From: Pseudanabaena sp.
GTDB lineage: Bacteria; Cyanobacteriota; Cyanobacteriia; Pseudanabaenales; Pseudanabaenaceae
DNA: 64,000 bases
NCBI GenBank assembly: GCA_003249015.1
Contig: QBLS01000013.1
Location: forward strand, 62,001-126,000
Reading direction: 5' to 3'
Part shown: piece after piece, positions 15,939 to 24,909 of the stretch
Numbering within the stretch: position 1 is the first letter of the stretch
Layout: each line of letters begins with the position of its first letter
The notes under the pieces: generated by a model
The model's input: only the letters and a program-made list of their open reading frames with translations
The model's database searches: none
Told to the model about the DNA's origin: nothing
Program-made: the position numbers and the translations under genes

Positions 15939-17909
15939 ATGACTAAAGCTCCCTACGGTTCTTGGAAATCGCCAATTAGCTCGGATTTGATCGTCTCTAG
16001 CAGCATTCGTCTTGGCGCGATCGCCATTGATGGCAGTGATATCTATTGGAATGAAGGTAGACCGACAGAAGGTGGGCGCAATGTGATCATCCGTTATCGA
16101 GATGGACAGTATGCAGAAATGACTCCCACTAAATTAAGTGTGCGATCGCAAGTCCATGAATATGGCGGCGGCGAATATCTGGTTGCCGATGGTCGCATTT
16201 ATTTTTCCAACTTTAGCGATCGCTGCATCTATCGCCAAGTTGGTGATGGCACACCCCAAAAATTCACCATTGAAGGCAAGCGGCGCTTTGCTGATTTCGT
16301 TTGGAGTCGTAACTATGGCAAGCTGATCTCTGTATGCGAAGACCATACGGACGCAGGCGAACCAGTCAATACATTAGTAGCGATTAGCACGACCAATGGT
16401 GAAGATATCCAAGTACTGGCGACGGGCGCAGACTTTTACGCCTCGCCGCGACTAAATGCCACTGGCGACAAGCTGGCTTGGATTAGCTGGAATCATCCCA
16501 ATATGCCTTGGGATGGCACAGAGCTATGGGTTGCTGACCTGAAAGAGTCGAACTCAGGAGTAATGGAACTTCACAACCCTCAATTGATTGCGGGTGGAAT
16601 CGAGGAATCTATCTTTCAGCCTGAATGGTCAACTGATGGGAAACTTTATTTTGTAAGCGATCGCACTGGTTGGTGGAATCTATATGTCAGTAATTTTAAT
16701 TCTTCTCATTCTGTCAATAATTCTGGTGATATTTGTGATGCAGAGATAACGGCACTATGCCCAATGGAAGCAGAATTTGGACAGCCTCAATGGGTCTTTG
16801 GTATGACAAATTATGGCTTCTCAGGCGATCGCCAGATCACCTGTACCTATACTCAGGACGGTCAATCCTACTTAGCAAAACTAGACCTAGCCAATCTTGA
16901 ACGGGGTTTACAAGTTATTGATTTACCATTTACCTCAATTTCAGGGCTACATTGTGCAGGCGATAGCGCTGTCTTTACAGGAGGTTCAGCAACGGAACCA
17001 ACGGCGATTATTTCGCTAGATTTAGCTAAGGGAACTTGGCAAAAACTGCGATCGGCTTCCGATTTACAAATTGATCCTGACTATATTTCCGCCGCCCAAT
17101 CAATTGAATTTCCCACCGAAAACGGAAAAACTGCCTATGGGTTATTCTATCCACCCAAAAACAAAGACTTTAGTGGAGATGATCAAGAGAAACCACCCCT
17201 GTTGGTCAAAAGTCATGGTGGCCCCACAGCCTCAACTTCAGGAAGCTTGAGCTTAGGGATTCAATATTGGACGAGTCGCGGATTTGCGGTGCTAGATGTT
17301 AACTACGGCGGCAGTACAGGCTATGGTCGGGAATATCGCGATCGCCTTAAGGGAAATTGGGGCATTGTCGATGTGGATGACTGTGCCAATGGCGCAAAGT
17401 TTTTAGCATCTAAGGGGCTTGTCGATGGCGATCGCCTTGCCATTTCAGGAGGAAGTGCAGGGGGCTATACAACACTGTGCGCCTTGACATTTCGCGATGA
17501 CTTTAAGGCGGGAGCTAGTCACTATGGCATTTGCGACCTCGAAGCCCTCGCCACCGACACCCATAAATTTGAATCCCGCTATCTCGATAGTTTAATCGGC
17601 AAATATCCTGAACAAAAAGAGATTTACATTCAGCGATCGCCAATTCATTTTACGGAACGGCTTTCCTGTGCGATCGCTTTTTTCCAAGGTTTAGAGGATA
17701 AAGTCGTACCACCCAATCAAGCGGAAATGATGGTGAATGCGCTCAAGGACAAGGGTTTACCCGTTGCCTATGTTGCCTTTGAAGGCGAACAGCATGGTTT
17801 TCGTAAAGCCGAAAACATCAAACAGGCGTTAGATGGTGAGTTTTCTTTCTACGCTCAAGTTTTTGGGTTTACACCTGCCGATGATATAGCCCCGATTAAA
17901 ATCCATTAA
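15939..17909 (+). CDS. S9 family prolyl oligopeptidase / acylaminoacyl-peptidase-like enzyme
   Basis: The protein has 656 residues and no signal peptide. Residues 1-390 form a beta-propeller-like domain (WNEGRPTEGGRNVIIR, PEWSTDGKLYFVSDRTGWWNLY). Residues 400-650 are an alpha/beta hydrolase with nucleophile Ser506 in SGGSAGGY, Asp587 in GLEDKVVPP and His619 in GEQHGF. Such serine peptidases cleave oligopeptides or N-acyl amino acids; substrate here is not determinable. The gene is single, 92 bp after murF with a terminator between. Confidence 0.9.
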   Translation: MTKAPYGSWKSPISSDLIVSSSIRLGAIAIDGSDIYWNEGRPTEGGRNVIIRYRDGQYAEMTPTKLSVRSQVHEYGGGEYLVADGRIYFSNFSDRCIYRQVGDGTPQKFTIEGKRRFADFVWSRNYGKLISVCEDHTDAGEPVNTLVAISTTNGEDIQVLATGADFYASPRLNATGDKLAWISWNHPNMPWDGTELWVADLKESNSGVMELHNPQLIAGGIEESIFQPEWSTDGKLYFVSDRTGWWNLYVSNFNSSHSVNNSGDICDAEITALCPMEAEFGQPQWVFGMTNYGFSGDRQITCTYTQDGQSYLAKLDLANLERGLQVIDLPFTSISGLHCAGDSAVFTGGSATEPTAIISLDLAKGTWQKLRSASDLQIDPDYISAAQSIEFPTENGKTAYGLFYPPKNKDFSGDDQEKPPLLVKSHGGPTASTSGSLSLGIQYWTSRGFAVLDVNYGGSTGYGREYRDRLKGNWGIVDVDDCANGAKFLASKGLVDGDRLAISGGSAGGYTTLCALTFRDDFKAGASHYGICDLEALATDTHKFESRYLDSLIGKYPEQKEIYIQRSPIHFTERLSCAIAFFQGLEDKVVPPNQAEMMVNALKDKGLPVAYVAFEGEQHGFRKAENIKQALDGEFSFYAQVFGFTPADDIAPIKIH

Positions 17910-17935
17910 AAAAGTGGCGCATTGCACTTAAAACC

Positions 17936-17984
17936 AGAAAGAACTTGAGAAGCGTTGCTTTGCAACGCTTCTCAAGTTCTTTCT
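17936..17984. terminator. Hairpin pair between convergent genes (first)
   Basis: AGAAAGAACTTGAGAAGCGTTGC-TTT-complement. It is followed at once by a second palindrome, and the two together separate the peptidase from the convergent peroxiredoxin gene. Confidence 0.7.
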
Positions 17985-17986
17985 AC

Positions 17987-18027
17987 AAGCAAAAAGAAGT
18001 GGTGCAACGCGCCACTTCTTTTTGCTT
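17987..18027 (-). terminator. Hairpin pair between convergent genes (second)
   Basis: AAGCAAAAAGAAGTGG / CCACTTCTTTTTGCTT ends 1 bp before the peroxiredoxin stop codon. The T run is on the minus-strand side as expected for that gene. Confidence 0.7.
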
Positions 18028-18480
18028 TTAACTTTTGAGCTTACGCAGTACTACCAAAAGCTCGCTGTCTTCGCGCTTAAATACAGGCAAAAACTCGATG
18101 TGCTTATATCTCACAATTCCCTGAATATCGACAATGCAATAGGCACGTTTGCTACCAAACAGCCCAGCGACACCGTACTTTTTGGAAACCTCTTGATTGC
18201 GATCGCTGAGCAATGGAAACTGCAAACCTAATTTCTTAGAAAACTCAATGTGCTTTTCAATAGGATCGGTGCTGATGCCAAGGATCTCTGCTCCCGACTC
18301 ACGAAACTTTGTCCAATCATCGGCAAAGCATTGCATTTCATTAGTGCAGACAGGAGAAAAATCGCCTGGGTAAAAGGCAATCACGACATTGGACTTACCA
18401 ATATAGCGACTAAGGGTAATATCACCGCGATCGCTAGGCAAAGTAAAATCTGGAGCTTTTTGACCGACTTCGACAGACAT
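18028..18480 (-). CDS. Peroxiredoxin (AhpC/TSA family, PrxQ-like)
   Basis: The protein has 150 residues. The thioredoxin fold carries the peroxidatic Cys45 in FYPGDFSPVCTNE and a second Cys51 nearby, the spacing being one residue longer than the C-x4-C of classical PrxQ. Peroxiredoxins reduce H2O2 and alkyl hydroperoxides using thioredoxin-type donors. There is no signal peptide, so it is cytosolic. A second, canonical PrxQ/Bcp is encoded at 23305-23772. Confidence 0.9.
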   Translation of the reverse strand: MSVEVGQKAPDFTLPSDRGDITLSRYIGKSNVVIAFYPGDFSPVCTNEMQCFADDWTKFRESGAEILGISTDPIEKHIEFSKKLGLQFPLLSDRNQEVSKKYGVAGLFGSKRAYCIVDIQGIVRYKHIEFLPVFKREDSELLVVLRKLKS

Positions 18481-18556
18481 AGAGATTCCTGTATTACCTG
18501 GAGATTTTTAGCTAAGATTAGGGATTTTTTACAGCAATTACCGATCAAACAAACCA

Positions 18557-18609
18557 CAAGAATAATTTTGTTCATCGTTGCGAAGCAACGATGAACAAAA
18601 TTATTCTTG
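18557..18609. repeat. Palindrome upstream of the peroxiredoxin and the RHH-like gene
   Basis: CAAGAATAATTTTGTTCATCGTTGC-GAA-complement, perfect over 25-bp arms, between two divergent gene starts. It is followed by GGGTTTGAGCGCACAGCGCTG, the outer end of family 3. Confidence 0.75.
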
Positions 18610-18698
18610 ATTCGGGTTTGAGCGCACAGCGCTGCATAAACTGATGACAGCTATATGATGTTTTGCAGTCACCTTTAATCTTATCAACAATCCCCACC

Positions 18699-19244
18699 AT
18701 GGAACGTGCTGATATTTCCACCGCGAAAACTCTGACCATTGAGCTATCAAGCCAAATCTATGAGGCGCTGATTGCTGAGGTAAAAGCTACAGGCAAAACT
18801 GAGTCACAGTTAGTTGAGCAGGGATTAAAACATATTTTTAAACTGTCTGGCGATCGCGATATTTCCCCCGATCAATCCTCAGCCATAGAGACAGCACTGG
18901 AAGTAAAGCTCAAACAGTATATTGATCAACTCTTTGCTGCACACCAAGCAACTCATACTCAACTAAAACCCCATCCCATTAACGAGATATCACAAAGCGA
19001 TCGCGCCCCAGAAGATCTATTACCTCAAAAAGTCATGCCCCTGCCGACCATTCGCGCCCTACAGGTAGGCGATCGCGTTTTGGTTTTGGAGCCAGACAGT
19101 CCCTACTACATGGCGAAATTATTAGTAGTGCGGACTAGCTTGATCAGAGCCACCGTAGAAACAGACACAGGCGAAAAAACTTTTTTAAAACGAGATCTCA
19201 GATTTGTCGATGCTTCTGATACTGCCAAGCCTGAGTTGAGATGA
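18699..19244 (+). CDS. Putative DNA-binding protein: RHH-like N-terminus and KOW/SH3-like C-terminus
   Basis: Starting from ATG 18699 the protein has 181 residues. Residues 10-50 (TIELSSQIYEALIAEVK...TESQLVEQGLKHIF) look like a ribbon-helix-helix or similar small helical domain. The middle is variable and Gln/His/Pro-rich. Residues 125-178 (ALQVGDRVLVLEPDSPYYMAKLLVVRTSLIRATVETD) resemble an SH3/KOW beta-barrel. Family and role are unknown. The 3' end lies in a bidirectional terminator shared with the next gene. An upstream TTG (18663) would add 12 residues. Confidence 0.7.
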   Translation: MERADISTAKTLTIELSSQIYEALIAEVKATGKTESQLVEQGLKHIFKLSGDRDISPDQSSAIETALEVKLKQYIDQLFAAHQATHTQLKPHPINEISQSDRAPEDLLPQKVMPLPTIRALQVGDRVLVLEPDSPYYMAKLLVVRTSLIRATVETDTGEKTFLKRDLRFVDASDTAKPELR

Positions 19245-19275
19245 GCCGCAATGCGGCTCATCTCAACTTAGGCTT
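19227..19275. terminator. Bidirectional terminator
   Basis: AAGCCTGAGTTGAGATGAGCCGC / GCGGCTCATCTCAACTTAGGCTT spans both stop codons of the convergent genes ending at 19244 and 19258. The two proteins therefore take their C-termini from one palindrome. Confidence 0.75.
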
Positions 19276-19833
19276 GGGTAATAACTTTGGCGATCGCAAA
19301 ATCCTGACCATCGCCAAGCCCGTAATTGCCCCATAAATCGCTCCCTGCAAGCAACTGGCAAGAGCGAGGGAATTAAGCTTATAGCCAAGGTATAGACCTA
19401 GCGTACTTACCGACAAGGCGATCGCGCTGGCAAATAGCCATAGCCCCCCCGCCCGAAATCTACGGAGCAATTGCCACTGACAGATACCCGCCATCAAGCC
19501 AATGATGGCAAAATCTGCCAACAAAATGGTCAAGGGAGGTAAATCTTGCTTTTGAAATCGCAAGGATAAAGCAGGGACAAAATAAACAATGGTTAGCCCC
19601 ACGCCCCAACCGATGATGGTTAAGGGAAACCACCAATTTTCCTTAACAAAGCGATCGCGCAGCACAAGACTTTGGGCAATGGAAATACCAATACTTTGGA
19701 GAATTTCATTTAAAAAGATCCGAGATTGCACATTGTAAGGTTCTTGCCAAACTATGAGTGGCAAAAGCATCCCGCCAATGACATTAGCCACCAGCCACAG
19801 CACCCAAAAGCTTCGCCCTACTTTCTTTGACAT
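19258..19833 (-). CDS. Integral membrane protein, unknown function
   Basis: The protein has 191 residues with about five hydrophobic segments: near 9-27 (FWVLWLVANVIGGMLLPLIV), 70-90, 103-120, 130-150 and 155-175. The start MSKKVGRSFWVLW is well placed. Conserved cyanobacterial proteins of this look are unannotated. I cannot assign a function. Confidence 0.7.
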   Translation of the reverse strand: MSKKVGRSFWVLWLVANVIGGMLLPLIVWQEPYNVQSRIFLNEILQSIGISIAQSLVLRDRFVKENWWFPLTIIGWGVGLTIVYFVPALSLRFQKQDLPPLTILLADFAIIGLMAGICQWQLLRRFRAGGLWLFASAIALSVSTLGLYLGYKLNSLALASCLQGAIYGAITGLAMVRILRSPKLLPKPKLR

Positions 19834-19904
19834 AGTTTTTTGGCATAGACTCTATAAGATAGGTAGCCATATAATCGCGCCCACGCCACAATTATATGAC
19901 TTTC

Positions 19905-19989
19905 ATCAAAATGATTTTGGGATTTGCAATGCCTGAGGCACGGTAAATCCCAAAATCATTTTGATGGCGCGGCTGTGCCGCGCTGTCAA
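19905..19989. repeat. Two adjoining palindromes
   Basis: 19905-19965 has arms ATCAAAATGATTTTGGGATTT and the exact complement with a 19-nt centre. It is followed by TTGATGGCGCGGC...GCCGCGCTGTCAA (19961-19989). They precede the SDR gene, downstream of a divergent start. Confidence 0.65.
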
Positions 19990-20026
19990 AATTCGGATTC
20001 CCTATTGCTAACAAATAAGTTAAACC

Positions 20027-20770
20027 ATGACAGATACAGTAGCTAAAGCAGCGGAGAAATTAATGGGTAAAAAGGCGATCGTAACTGGAGCAAGTAGCGG
20101 CATTGGTAAGGAAGTGGCGTTACGACTATTGCAATCAGGCGCACAGGTCAGCGTAATTAGCCGTAACCCCGATCGCCTACTCAGCGAACTCCCCGCAGGG
20201 AGCAACGCCAAAGGCTATGCCCTAGATTTGGCAAATATTGAGGAGGTCGCTAGCCAAATTAAGGCGATCGTTGCTGATATGGGTGGGGTGGATATTTTAA
20301 TTAATAATGCAGGGATGGCGTACATTGGCGAATTAATTGAAATGCCGCTCACAGAATGGCAAAAGCTATTTGATCTTAATTTGACTAGCGTATTTCAATG
20401 TTTGCAAGCGGTATTACCCACGATGCGATCGCAAAAAAGCGGCACGATTATCAATGTCGCCTCCATTGCCGCTAAGCAAGGTTTTCCCAATTGGGCGGCT
20501 TACTGTGCTAGCAAGTTCGCCCTGTTGGGACTAACACAGGCGATCGCCGCAGAAGAACAGCCCCACGGTATCAAGATCATGTCCATCTGTCCTGGGTCAG
20601 TGGATACACCGCTATGGGACACCCTCGGCGACAAAGTACCACCTAGTTTTGACCGCTCGGCAATGTTGCGTCCCAGCACCGTCGCTGAAGCAATCATGAC
20701 CTTAATCAACCTTCCATCTGACGCAGTAATTAGTGACTTAGTGCTGATGCCCAATGCAGGTACTTTTTAA
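20027..20770 (+). CDS. Short-chain dehydrogenase/reductase
   Basis: The protein has 247 residues. The Rossmann motif TGASSGIG is at residues 19-26 (from ATG 20027; an internal ATG at 20063 would leave a more standard start). The NNAG motif is near 92, the catalytic Ser near 145 (INVASIAA) and YCASK near 159. It oxidises or reduces an alcohol/carbonyl with NAD(P)H; substrate unknown. The sequence around MGKKAIVTGASSGIG is typical of bacterial 3-ketoacyl reductase-like SDRs. Confidence 0.9.
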   Translation: MTDTVAKAAEKLMGKKAIVTGASSGIGKEVALRLLQSGAQVSVISRNPDRLLSELPAGSNAKGYALDLANIEEVASQIKAIVADMGGVDILINNAGMAYIGELIEMPLTEWQKLFDLNLTSVFQCLQAVLPTMRSQKSGTIINVASIAAKQGFPNWAAYCASKFALLGLTQAIAAEEQPHGIKIMSICPGSVDTPLWDTLGDKVPPSFDRSAMLRPSTVAEAIMTLINLPSDAVISDLVLMPNAGTF

Positions 20771-20834
20771 TTTTTATCTGTGGGTGGCTTCTTGGGTTTT
20801 GAATCTTAACAAGCCTAGCTAAGTAGTTAGGCGC

Positions 20835-20899
20835 AATCAGAACCCCAAAAGGGTGATTTGCCCGCTTCGCGGGCAAATCACCCTTTTGGGGTTCTGATT
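20835..20899. terminator. Perfect long hairpin after the SDR gene
   Basis: AATCAGAACCCCAAAAGGG... around GCCCGC-TTC-GCGGGC, with perfect arms of 31 bp. It is preceded by AAGTAGTTAGGCGCA, the outer end of family 2. Confidence 0.75.
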
Positions 20900-21637
20900 T
20901 TTATTAAGCCCGCCTATTTCATAGCTATAAAAGAAGGCTATGACGATTTGTGTCGCAACTATATCTACAGATGGAATTAACTGAACCTTAACCCTGAAAC
21001 GACTAAGGCAACTGGGAATAGTCTAAAATTGATTAAGAACACCAAAACTACGAACCAAAAATCACCAATTACTGAGAAATTAGCATTTTTGATTATGAGA
21101 TCAATTTTGTTGTTCATAACACCCAACGGGTTAAAGGCAACAGAGTTAATTTTTGGGAAGCCAGTTCCATATTGGCTGGAATAGCTTTTACAAAATCAAC
21201 TTTTATAACAAGAACTGCTGATGAGAGAAGCAATTGCTCCCAGCGGTCTATAGCATATGGGATAATATGCGAAATTTTCTAGTTTGAATTGTCAGTCAAA
21301 CGCCCTAAGCCAATTCAGCAAAGTATTGGCACATTTTGCTGAAACAAAAAATTAAACCGAGCAATACCAATTCACGAAAGTGTGACACCACTTTTGTAAA
21401 TTAAAAAATAAGCCCAGCAAGGGTTTTCACATTAAGAGATGGCTACGAAATTTCTTAATCAGGTATGAGGGTTTTTAGGTTAGATAATAGCAACGCAATT
21501 GTCTAACTTGGGTTCACTATGCTGACGGTCTGGAACTCAATCAAACGAAAAAATTGATGTCTAATTGCAGCTTTCTCAGTACTTTTTGCTTTCTTAGTTT
21601 TCAGCTAACCCACTAGATATCTAGTAAGTATCACACT
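20900..21637. other. 738-bp non-coding stretch upstream of folE
   Basis: No credible open frame. I see two small inverted repeats: TTCAGCAAA...TTTTGCTGAA at 21314-21342, and AATTCACGAAAGTG...CACTTTTGTAAATT at 21369-21402. The second resembles the palindrome at 39488-39521. The rest is AT-rich. It could carry a long folE leader or a small RNA, but nothing was recognised. Confidence 0.5.
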
Positions 21638-22402
21638 ATGACGATCAGCATCTCTCGCCCTGTTAACAATCTTTCTGAAAACGATTCCAAAACATCAAAG
21701 GTCATCGAGCCTTTACCAACTAGAAAAGCTATCTCCCAAATTATTCGCGATCGCTTAATTGCGGCAGGCGATCCTTTTTTTGCCAATGACTCGATCGCTC
21801 ATCACATCAGCGATATCGAACGAGAAGAGCTAAAGAAAGAGATTGAAGGTAAGTTGCAAAGTGTATTTGATTCTTTGGTAATAGATACTGCCAACGATCA
21901 CAACACCAAGGAAACAGCACGTCGCGTTGCCAAAATGTACGTTGATGAAGTTTTTAAAGGGCGATACCACCCGATGCCCAAGGTAACAGACTTCCCCAAC
22001 GCCAAAGAGCTTGACGAAATCTATACCCTTGGTCCAATCACAGTGCGCTCGGCTTGCTCTCACCATTTTGTACCGATAGTTGGACAAGCTTGGATCGGTA
22101 TCGTCCCTAGCGATCGCGTCATCGGTATTTCCAAATTTAACCGCATTGTGGACTGGGTAATGAGTCGCCCCCACATTCAAGAAGAAGCAGCGATTATGGT
22201 CGCTGATACTATTGAAAACCTGATCAAGCCCAAGGGTTTAGCCTTTGTCATCAAGGCTCAGCATATGTGCATGACATGGCGGGGAGTTAAGGAACCCGAA
22301 ACCAAGATGGTTAACTCAATTGTGCGTGGCTCTTTTAGAAATGACCCATACATGAAGAAAGAATTCTTTGATTTAATCCGCGCCCACGGTTTTGGCGATT
22401 AA
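21638..22402 (+). CDS. folE: GTP cyclohydrolase I
   Basis: The protein has 254 residues and makes 7,8-dihydroneopterin triphosphate from GTP, the first step of folate/pterin synthesis. Core motifs are RVAKMYVDEVFKGRY, ACSHHFVPIVGQAWIGIVPSD, GISKFNRIVDW, RPHIQEEA and KAQHMCMTWRGVKE; the zinc ligands Cys and His (CSHH) and Cys (HMCM) are present. The usual CEHH is CSHH here, a variant seen in some bacteria. The N-terminal 60 residues are an extension. It faces folP, the next enzyme but two of the same pathway, and shares a terminator with it. Confidence 0.93.
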   Translation: MTISISRPVNNLSENDSKTSKVIEPLPTRKAISQIIRDRLIAAGDPFFANDSIAHHISDIEREELKKEIEGKLQSVFDSLVIDTANDHNTKETARRVAKMYVDEVFKGRYHPMPKVTDFPNAKELDEIYTLGPITVRSACSHHFVPIVGQAWIGIVPSDRVIGISKFNRIVDWVMSRPHIQEEAAIMVADTIENLIKPKGLAFVIKAQHMCMTWRGVKEPETKMVNSIVRGSFRNDPYMKKEFFDLIRAHGFGD

Positions 22403-22411
22403 TTCTCCAAA

Positions 22412-22440
22412 AAAAAAGAGCAGCTAAGCTGCTCTTTTTT
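22412..22440. terminator. Shared bidirectional terminator of folE and folP
   Basis: AAAAAAGAGCAGC-TAA-GCTGCTCTTTTTT has a GC stem and T runs on both strands, lying exactly between the two stop codons. It is the clearest classical rho-independent terminator in the window. Confidence 0.9.
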
Positions 22441-23312
22441 TATCGAAAAATGGCATCGCTGATGCGACAAGCGTCAAAAATTTCCTTAGGGTCATGCACT
22501 CGCAAAATGTCGGCTCCACCAGCAATACAAGCAGTACAGGCTGCTATTGTCCCAAATAGGCGGTCGCTGGGGTTAGGGCGATCGCAAATTGTGCCGATAA
22601 AGCTTTTACGGGATACGCCCATTAGTAGAGGTGCTTTGATTGTTTTAAAAGTTGATAGGTTCTTGATTAGTTCTAAATTATGTTCAAGGGTTTTGCCAAA
22701 GCCAATTCCAGGATCGATCGCCATCAGATGGGAAGGCACACCGCAAGCCTTAGCCATCTGCATCGCATCAGTCAAAAATTGCTTCACCTCGCGCACCACA
22801 TCTTTATATTTGGGATTGACTTGCATTGTTTGGGGTTTACCCTGCATATGCATCAAAAAGATGGGTACTTGCAATTTGCCTGCGACTAAAAGCATTTCTG
22901 AGTCAAAGCGTCCTGCGGAGACATCGTTGATCATGTCTGCACCTGTGGCGATCGCTTGCTGAGCCACCGACGATTTCATCGTATCTACAGATATCGGCAG
23001 GTGTGGATACTCGGCACGAAGGGCAGCGATGATCGGCAAGATGCGATCGCACTCTTCGGCAGTGCTGACAGGCTGAGCATGGGGGCGCGTGGATTCTCCG
23101 CCAACATCAAGAATGTCGATATAGGGCAAAATTTGGGCGACCTGTTGCCGCGCTGCATCGAGGGAGTTAAACCGTCCGCCATCACTAAAACTATCGGGAG
23201 TAATATTCAAAACGCCCATGATGTGGGTGCGATCGCCCCACATAAATTGGCGATCGCGGATTTGCCAAGGTGTTAGCTTGGTTATCGGCTCAGTTATCAT
23301 CGGCTTAACCAC
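22440..23312 (-). CDS. folP: Dihydropteroate synthase
   Basis: The protein has 290 residues and condenses p-aminobenzoate with dihydropterin pyrophosphate. Motifs: IMGVLNITPDSFSDGGRF near residues 32-48, ILDVGGESTRPHA near 73, SVDTMKSSVA, MINDVSAGRF, and PLLMGVSRKSFIG near 220, all diagnostic. The start overlaps the end of bcp by 8 bp; an internal ATG (23300) would avoid the overlap. It is convergent with folE. Confidence 0.95.
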   Translation of the reverse strand: MVKPMITEPITKLTPWQIRDRQFMWGDRTHIMGVLNITPDSFSDGGRFNSLDAARQQVAQILPYIDILDVGGESTRPHAQPVSTAEECDRILPIIAALRAEYPHLPISVDTMKSSVAQQAIATGADMINDVSAGRFDSEMLLVAGKLQVPIFLMHMQGKPQTMQVNPKYKDVVREVKQFLTDAMQMAKACGVPSHLMAIDPGIGFGKTLEHNLELIKNLSTFKTIKAPLLMGVSRKSFIGTICDRPNPSDRLFGTIAACTACIAGGADILRVHDPKEIFDACRISDAIFR

Positions 23313-23772
23313 CGCTTAAAATATCTTCCAAAACTTGGGCAGGGTGGAGTTCGGCTTTAACCAATCGATAAATTTTTTCGATATTGCCATCAGCCCCAAT
23401 TACAAAAGTATTCCGAAAAATACTCATATATTCTTTGCCCATCATTTGCTTTTTACCATAGCTTTCATAGGCTGTGGCTACTGTTGCATCAACATCGCAC
23501 AGCAAAGGAAAGTTCAATTCAAATTTTTCGGTAAATTTTTGATGGGACTTAGCATCATCGGTGCTAACCCCAAAAATGAGGGTATTGTGGGCTTGAAACT
23601 GATCATAGCGATCGCGAAAACCACAGGCTTCTTTGGTGCATCCTGGGGTATTGTCGCGGGGATAGAAGTATAGAATTACCCGTTTTCCCTTCAGTGCGGA
23701 GAGAGTGACTACATTGCCATTAGTGTCTGACAAACTAAAATCGGGAGCGCAATCGCCAATATTCAAAGCCAT
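23305..23772 (-). CDS. bcp: Thioredoxin-dependent thiol peroxidase Bcp/PrxQ
   Basis: The protein has 155 residues. It shows the full PrxQ pattern: FYPRDNTPGCTKEACGFRD with peroxidatic Cys45 and resolving Cys50 five residues on, and the C-terminal RNTFVIGADG. It reduces hydroperoxides with thioredoxin. It lies immediately upstream of folP with an 8-bp overlap, so they are probably one transcript, though a functional tie is not known. Confidence 0.94.
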   Translation of the reverse strand: MALNIGDCAPDFSLSDTNGNVVTLSALKGKRVILYFYPRDNTPGCTKEACGFRDRYDQFQAHNTLIFGVSTDDAKSHQKFTEKFELNFPLLCDVDATVATAYESYGKKQMMGKEYMSIFRNTFVIGADGNIEKIYRLVKAELHPAQVLEDILSGG

Positions 23773-23852
23773 ATTCCTAAGTCTGATTGTTAAATTTGAT
23801 TACTGACAACTATTCCAATATTACAGCGCTCTGCCTGCATAGCCAAACCCAA

Positions 23853-23897
23853 AAACAATTTCGAGAGCGTTGCCAAGCAACGCTCTCGAAATTGTTT
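23853..23897. repeat. Palindrome downstream of cysE, family 3 type
   Basis: AAACAATTTCGAGAGCGTTGC and its complement around a CAA loop. It is preceded (on +) by CAGCGCTCTGCCTGCATAGCC, a variant of the family 3 outer end. Confidence 0.65.
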
Positions 23898-23908
23898 AAC
23901 AAACAAAG

Positions 23909-23933
23909 TGAGTCGGCGCAATGCGCCGACTCA
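23909..23933 (-). terminator. Hairpin just after cysE
   Basis: TGAGTCGGCGCA/TGCGCCGACTCA ends 3 bp before the cysE stop position on the minus strand. Confidence 0.6.
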
Positions 23934-23935
23934 TC

Positions 23936-24730
23936 CTATATACCGCCACCTTCAGAAAAACCTTCGTATTCTTCGGGACGATCAAAATGGTCAGATGGGG
24001 TGAGATGGCGCGGACGCACATTCTTTAGCAATTCAGGATCAATTAAATAGCCATTGAGTGGATGCAGAGCATGGGCTTCGCTAGCTCTTTCTAACTGATC
24101 AACCCGACTAATCAAAGAACGAATTACATCTCCTTCAGGGTCAGGAGTTTGACTATGATCGAGCGCCGAAACCTTTACGCCATGGCGATGCACAATCCGT
24201 CCTGGAATACCCACAACAGTACAGTCAGGTGGCACGGCTTTTAACACCACCGAGCCAGCACCAATGCGGCAATTACTACCAATTTCAATATTTCCGAGTA
24301 CCTTTGCGCCTGCACCAATCACCACATTATCGCCGAGGGTGGGGTGGCGCTTGCCTGATTGCTTGCCCGTACCGCCAAGGGTGACACCTTGATAAATCAG
24401 CACATATTCACCCACGATCGCGGTCTCACCGATGACCACACCCATACCATGATCGATAAATGCGCCCATCCCGATCCTTGCGCCTGGATGAATCTCAATG
24501 CCCGTCAAAAATCTGGCAAATTGCGAGATCATGCGCGGAATTAAAGGCAGCTTGAGATGATGCAGCCAATGGGCAAAGCGATATAGCCAAATAGCATGGA
24601 GTCCAGGGTAGCATAACAGCACTTCTAGCCAGTTACGCGCAGCAGGGTCGCGCTCAAAAATGATTGCGAAGTCGGCTCGCAGTGTTTTGATAATACTTTT
24701 CAACGGTTTTAAAACCTTTTTTAAATGCAA
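23936..24730 (-). CDS. cysE: Serine O-acetyltransferase
   Basis: The protein has 264 residues and makes O-acetylserine from serine and acetyl-CoA for cysteine synthesis. The N-terminal helical domain has [24 protein letters not shown]; the left-handed beta-helix has the hexapeptide repeats [41 protein letters not shown] and IGAGSVV. The start is a TTG (24730); upstream homologues start nearer the DFAIIFERD segment, so the first residues ([11 protein letters not shown]) are uncertain. The C-terminal 60 residues after the repeat domain are an extension. Confidence 0.93.
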   Translation of the reverse strand: MHLKKVLKPLKSIIKTLRADFAIIFERDPAARNWLEVLLCYPGLHAIWLYRFAHWLHHLKLPLIPRMISQFARFLTGIEIHPGARIGMGAFIDHGMGVVIGETAIVGEYVLIYQGVTLGGTGKQSGKRHPTLGDNVVIGAGAKVLGNIEIGSNCRIGAGSVVLKAVPPDCTVVGIPGRIVHRHGVKVSALDHSQTPDPEGDVIRSLISRVDQLERASEAHALHPLNGYLIDPELLKNVRPRHLTPSDHFDRPEEYEGFSEGGGI

Positions 24731-24803
24731 CTGCTGATTTTAAAATCCTAGCGGATATTTTGTATCAAGGGAAACTACTTTTAGGATGAATCTCTAAATT
24801 CAC

Positions 24804-24847
24804 TTCCCAAGAGAGGGACGACGCTTTGCGTCGTTCCTCTCTTGGGA
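24804..24847. repeat. Palindrome between cysE start and hydrolase gene
   Basis: TTCCCAAGAGAGG(G)ACGACGC-TTT-complement, near-perfect. It sits upstream of cysE and is not obviously a terminator for the hydrolase gene on the same strand. Confidence 0.6.
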
Positions 24848-24849
24848 AA

Positions 24850-24909
24850 TATAGCTGTTTCAAATAGGAGTTAGGGCTTCAACGCTTCTAAATATTTAAA
24901 ATTGCTATA
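24850..24909. repeat. Short repeated element (TATAGCTGTTTCAAATA...)
   Basis: Begins TATAGCTGTTTCAAATAGG and ends AAATATTTAAAATTGCTATA. The same two ends are found at 37558-37685, where a larger hairpin sits between them. So this copy is the empty form of the element. Confidence 0.7.
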
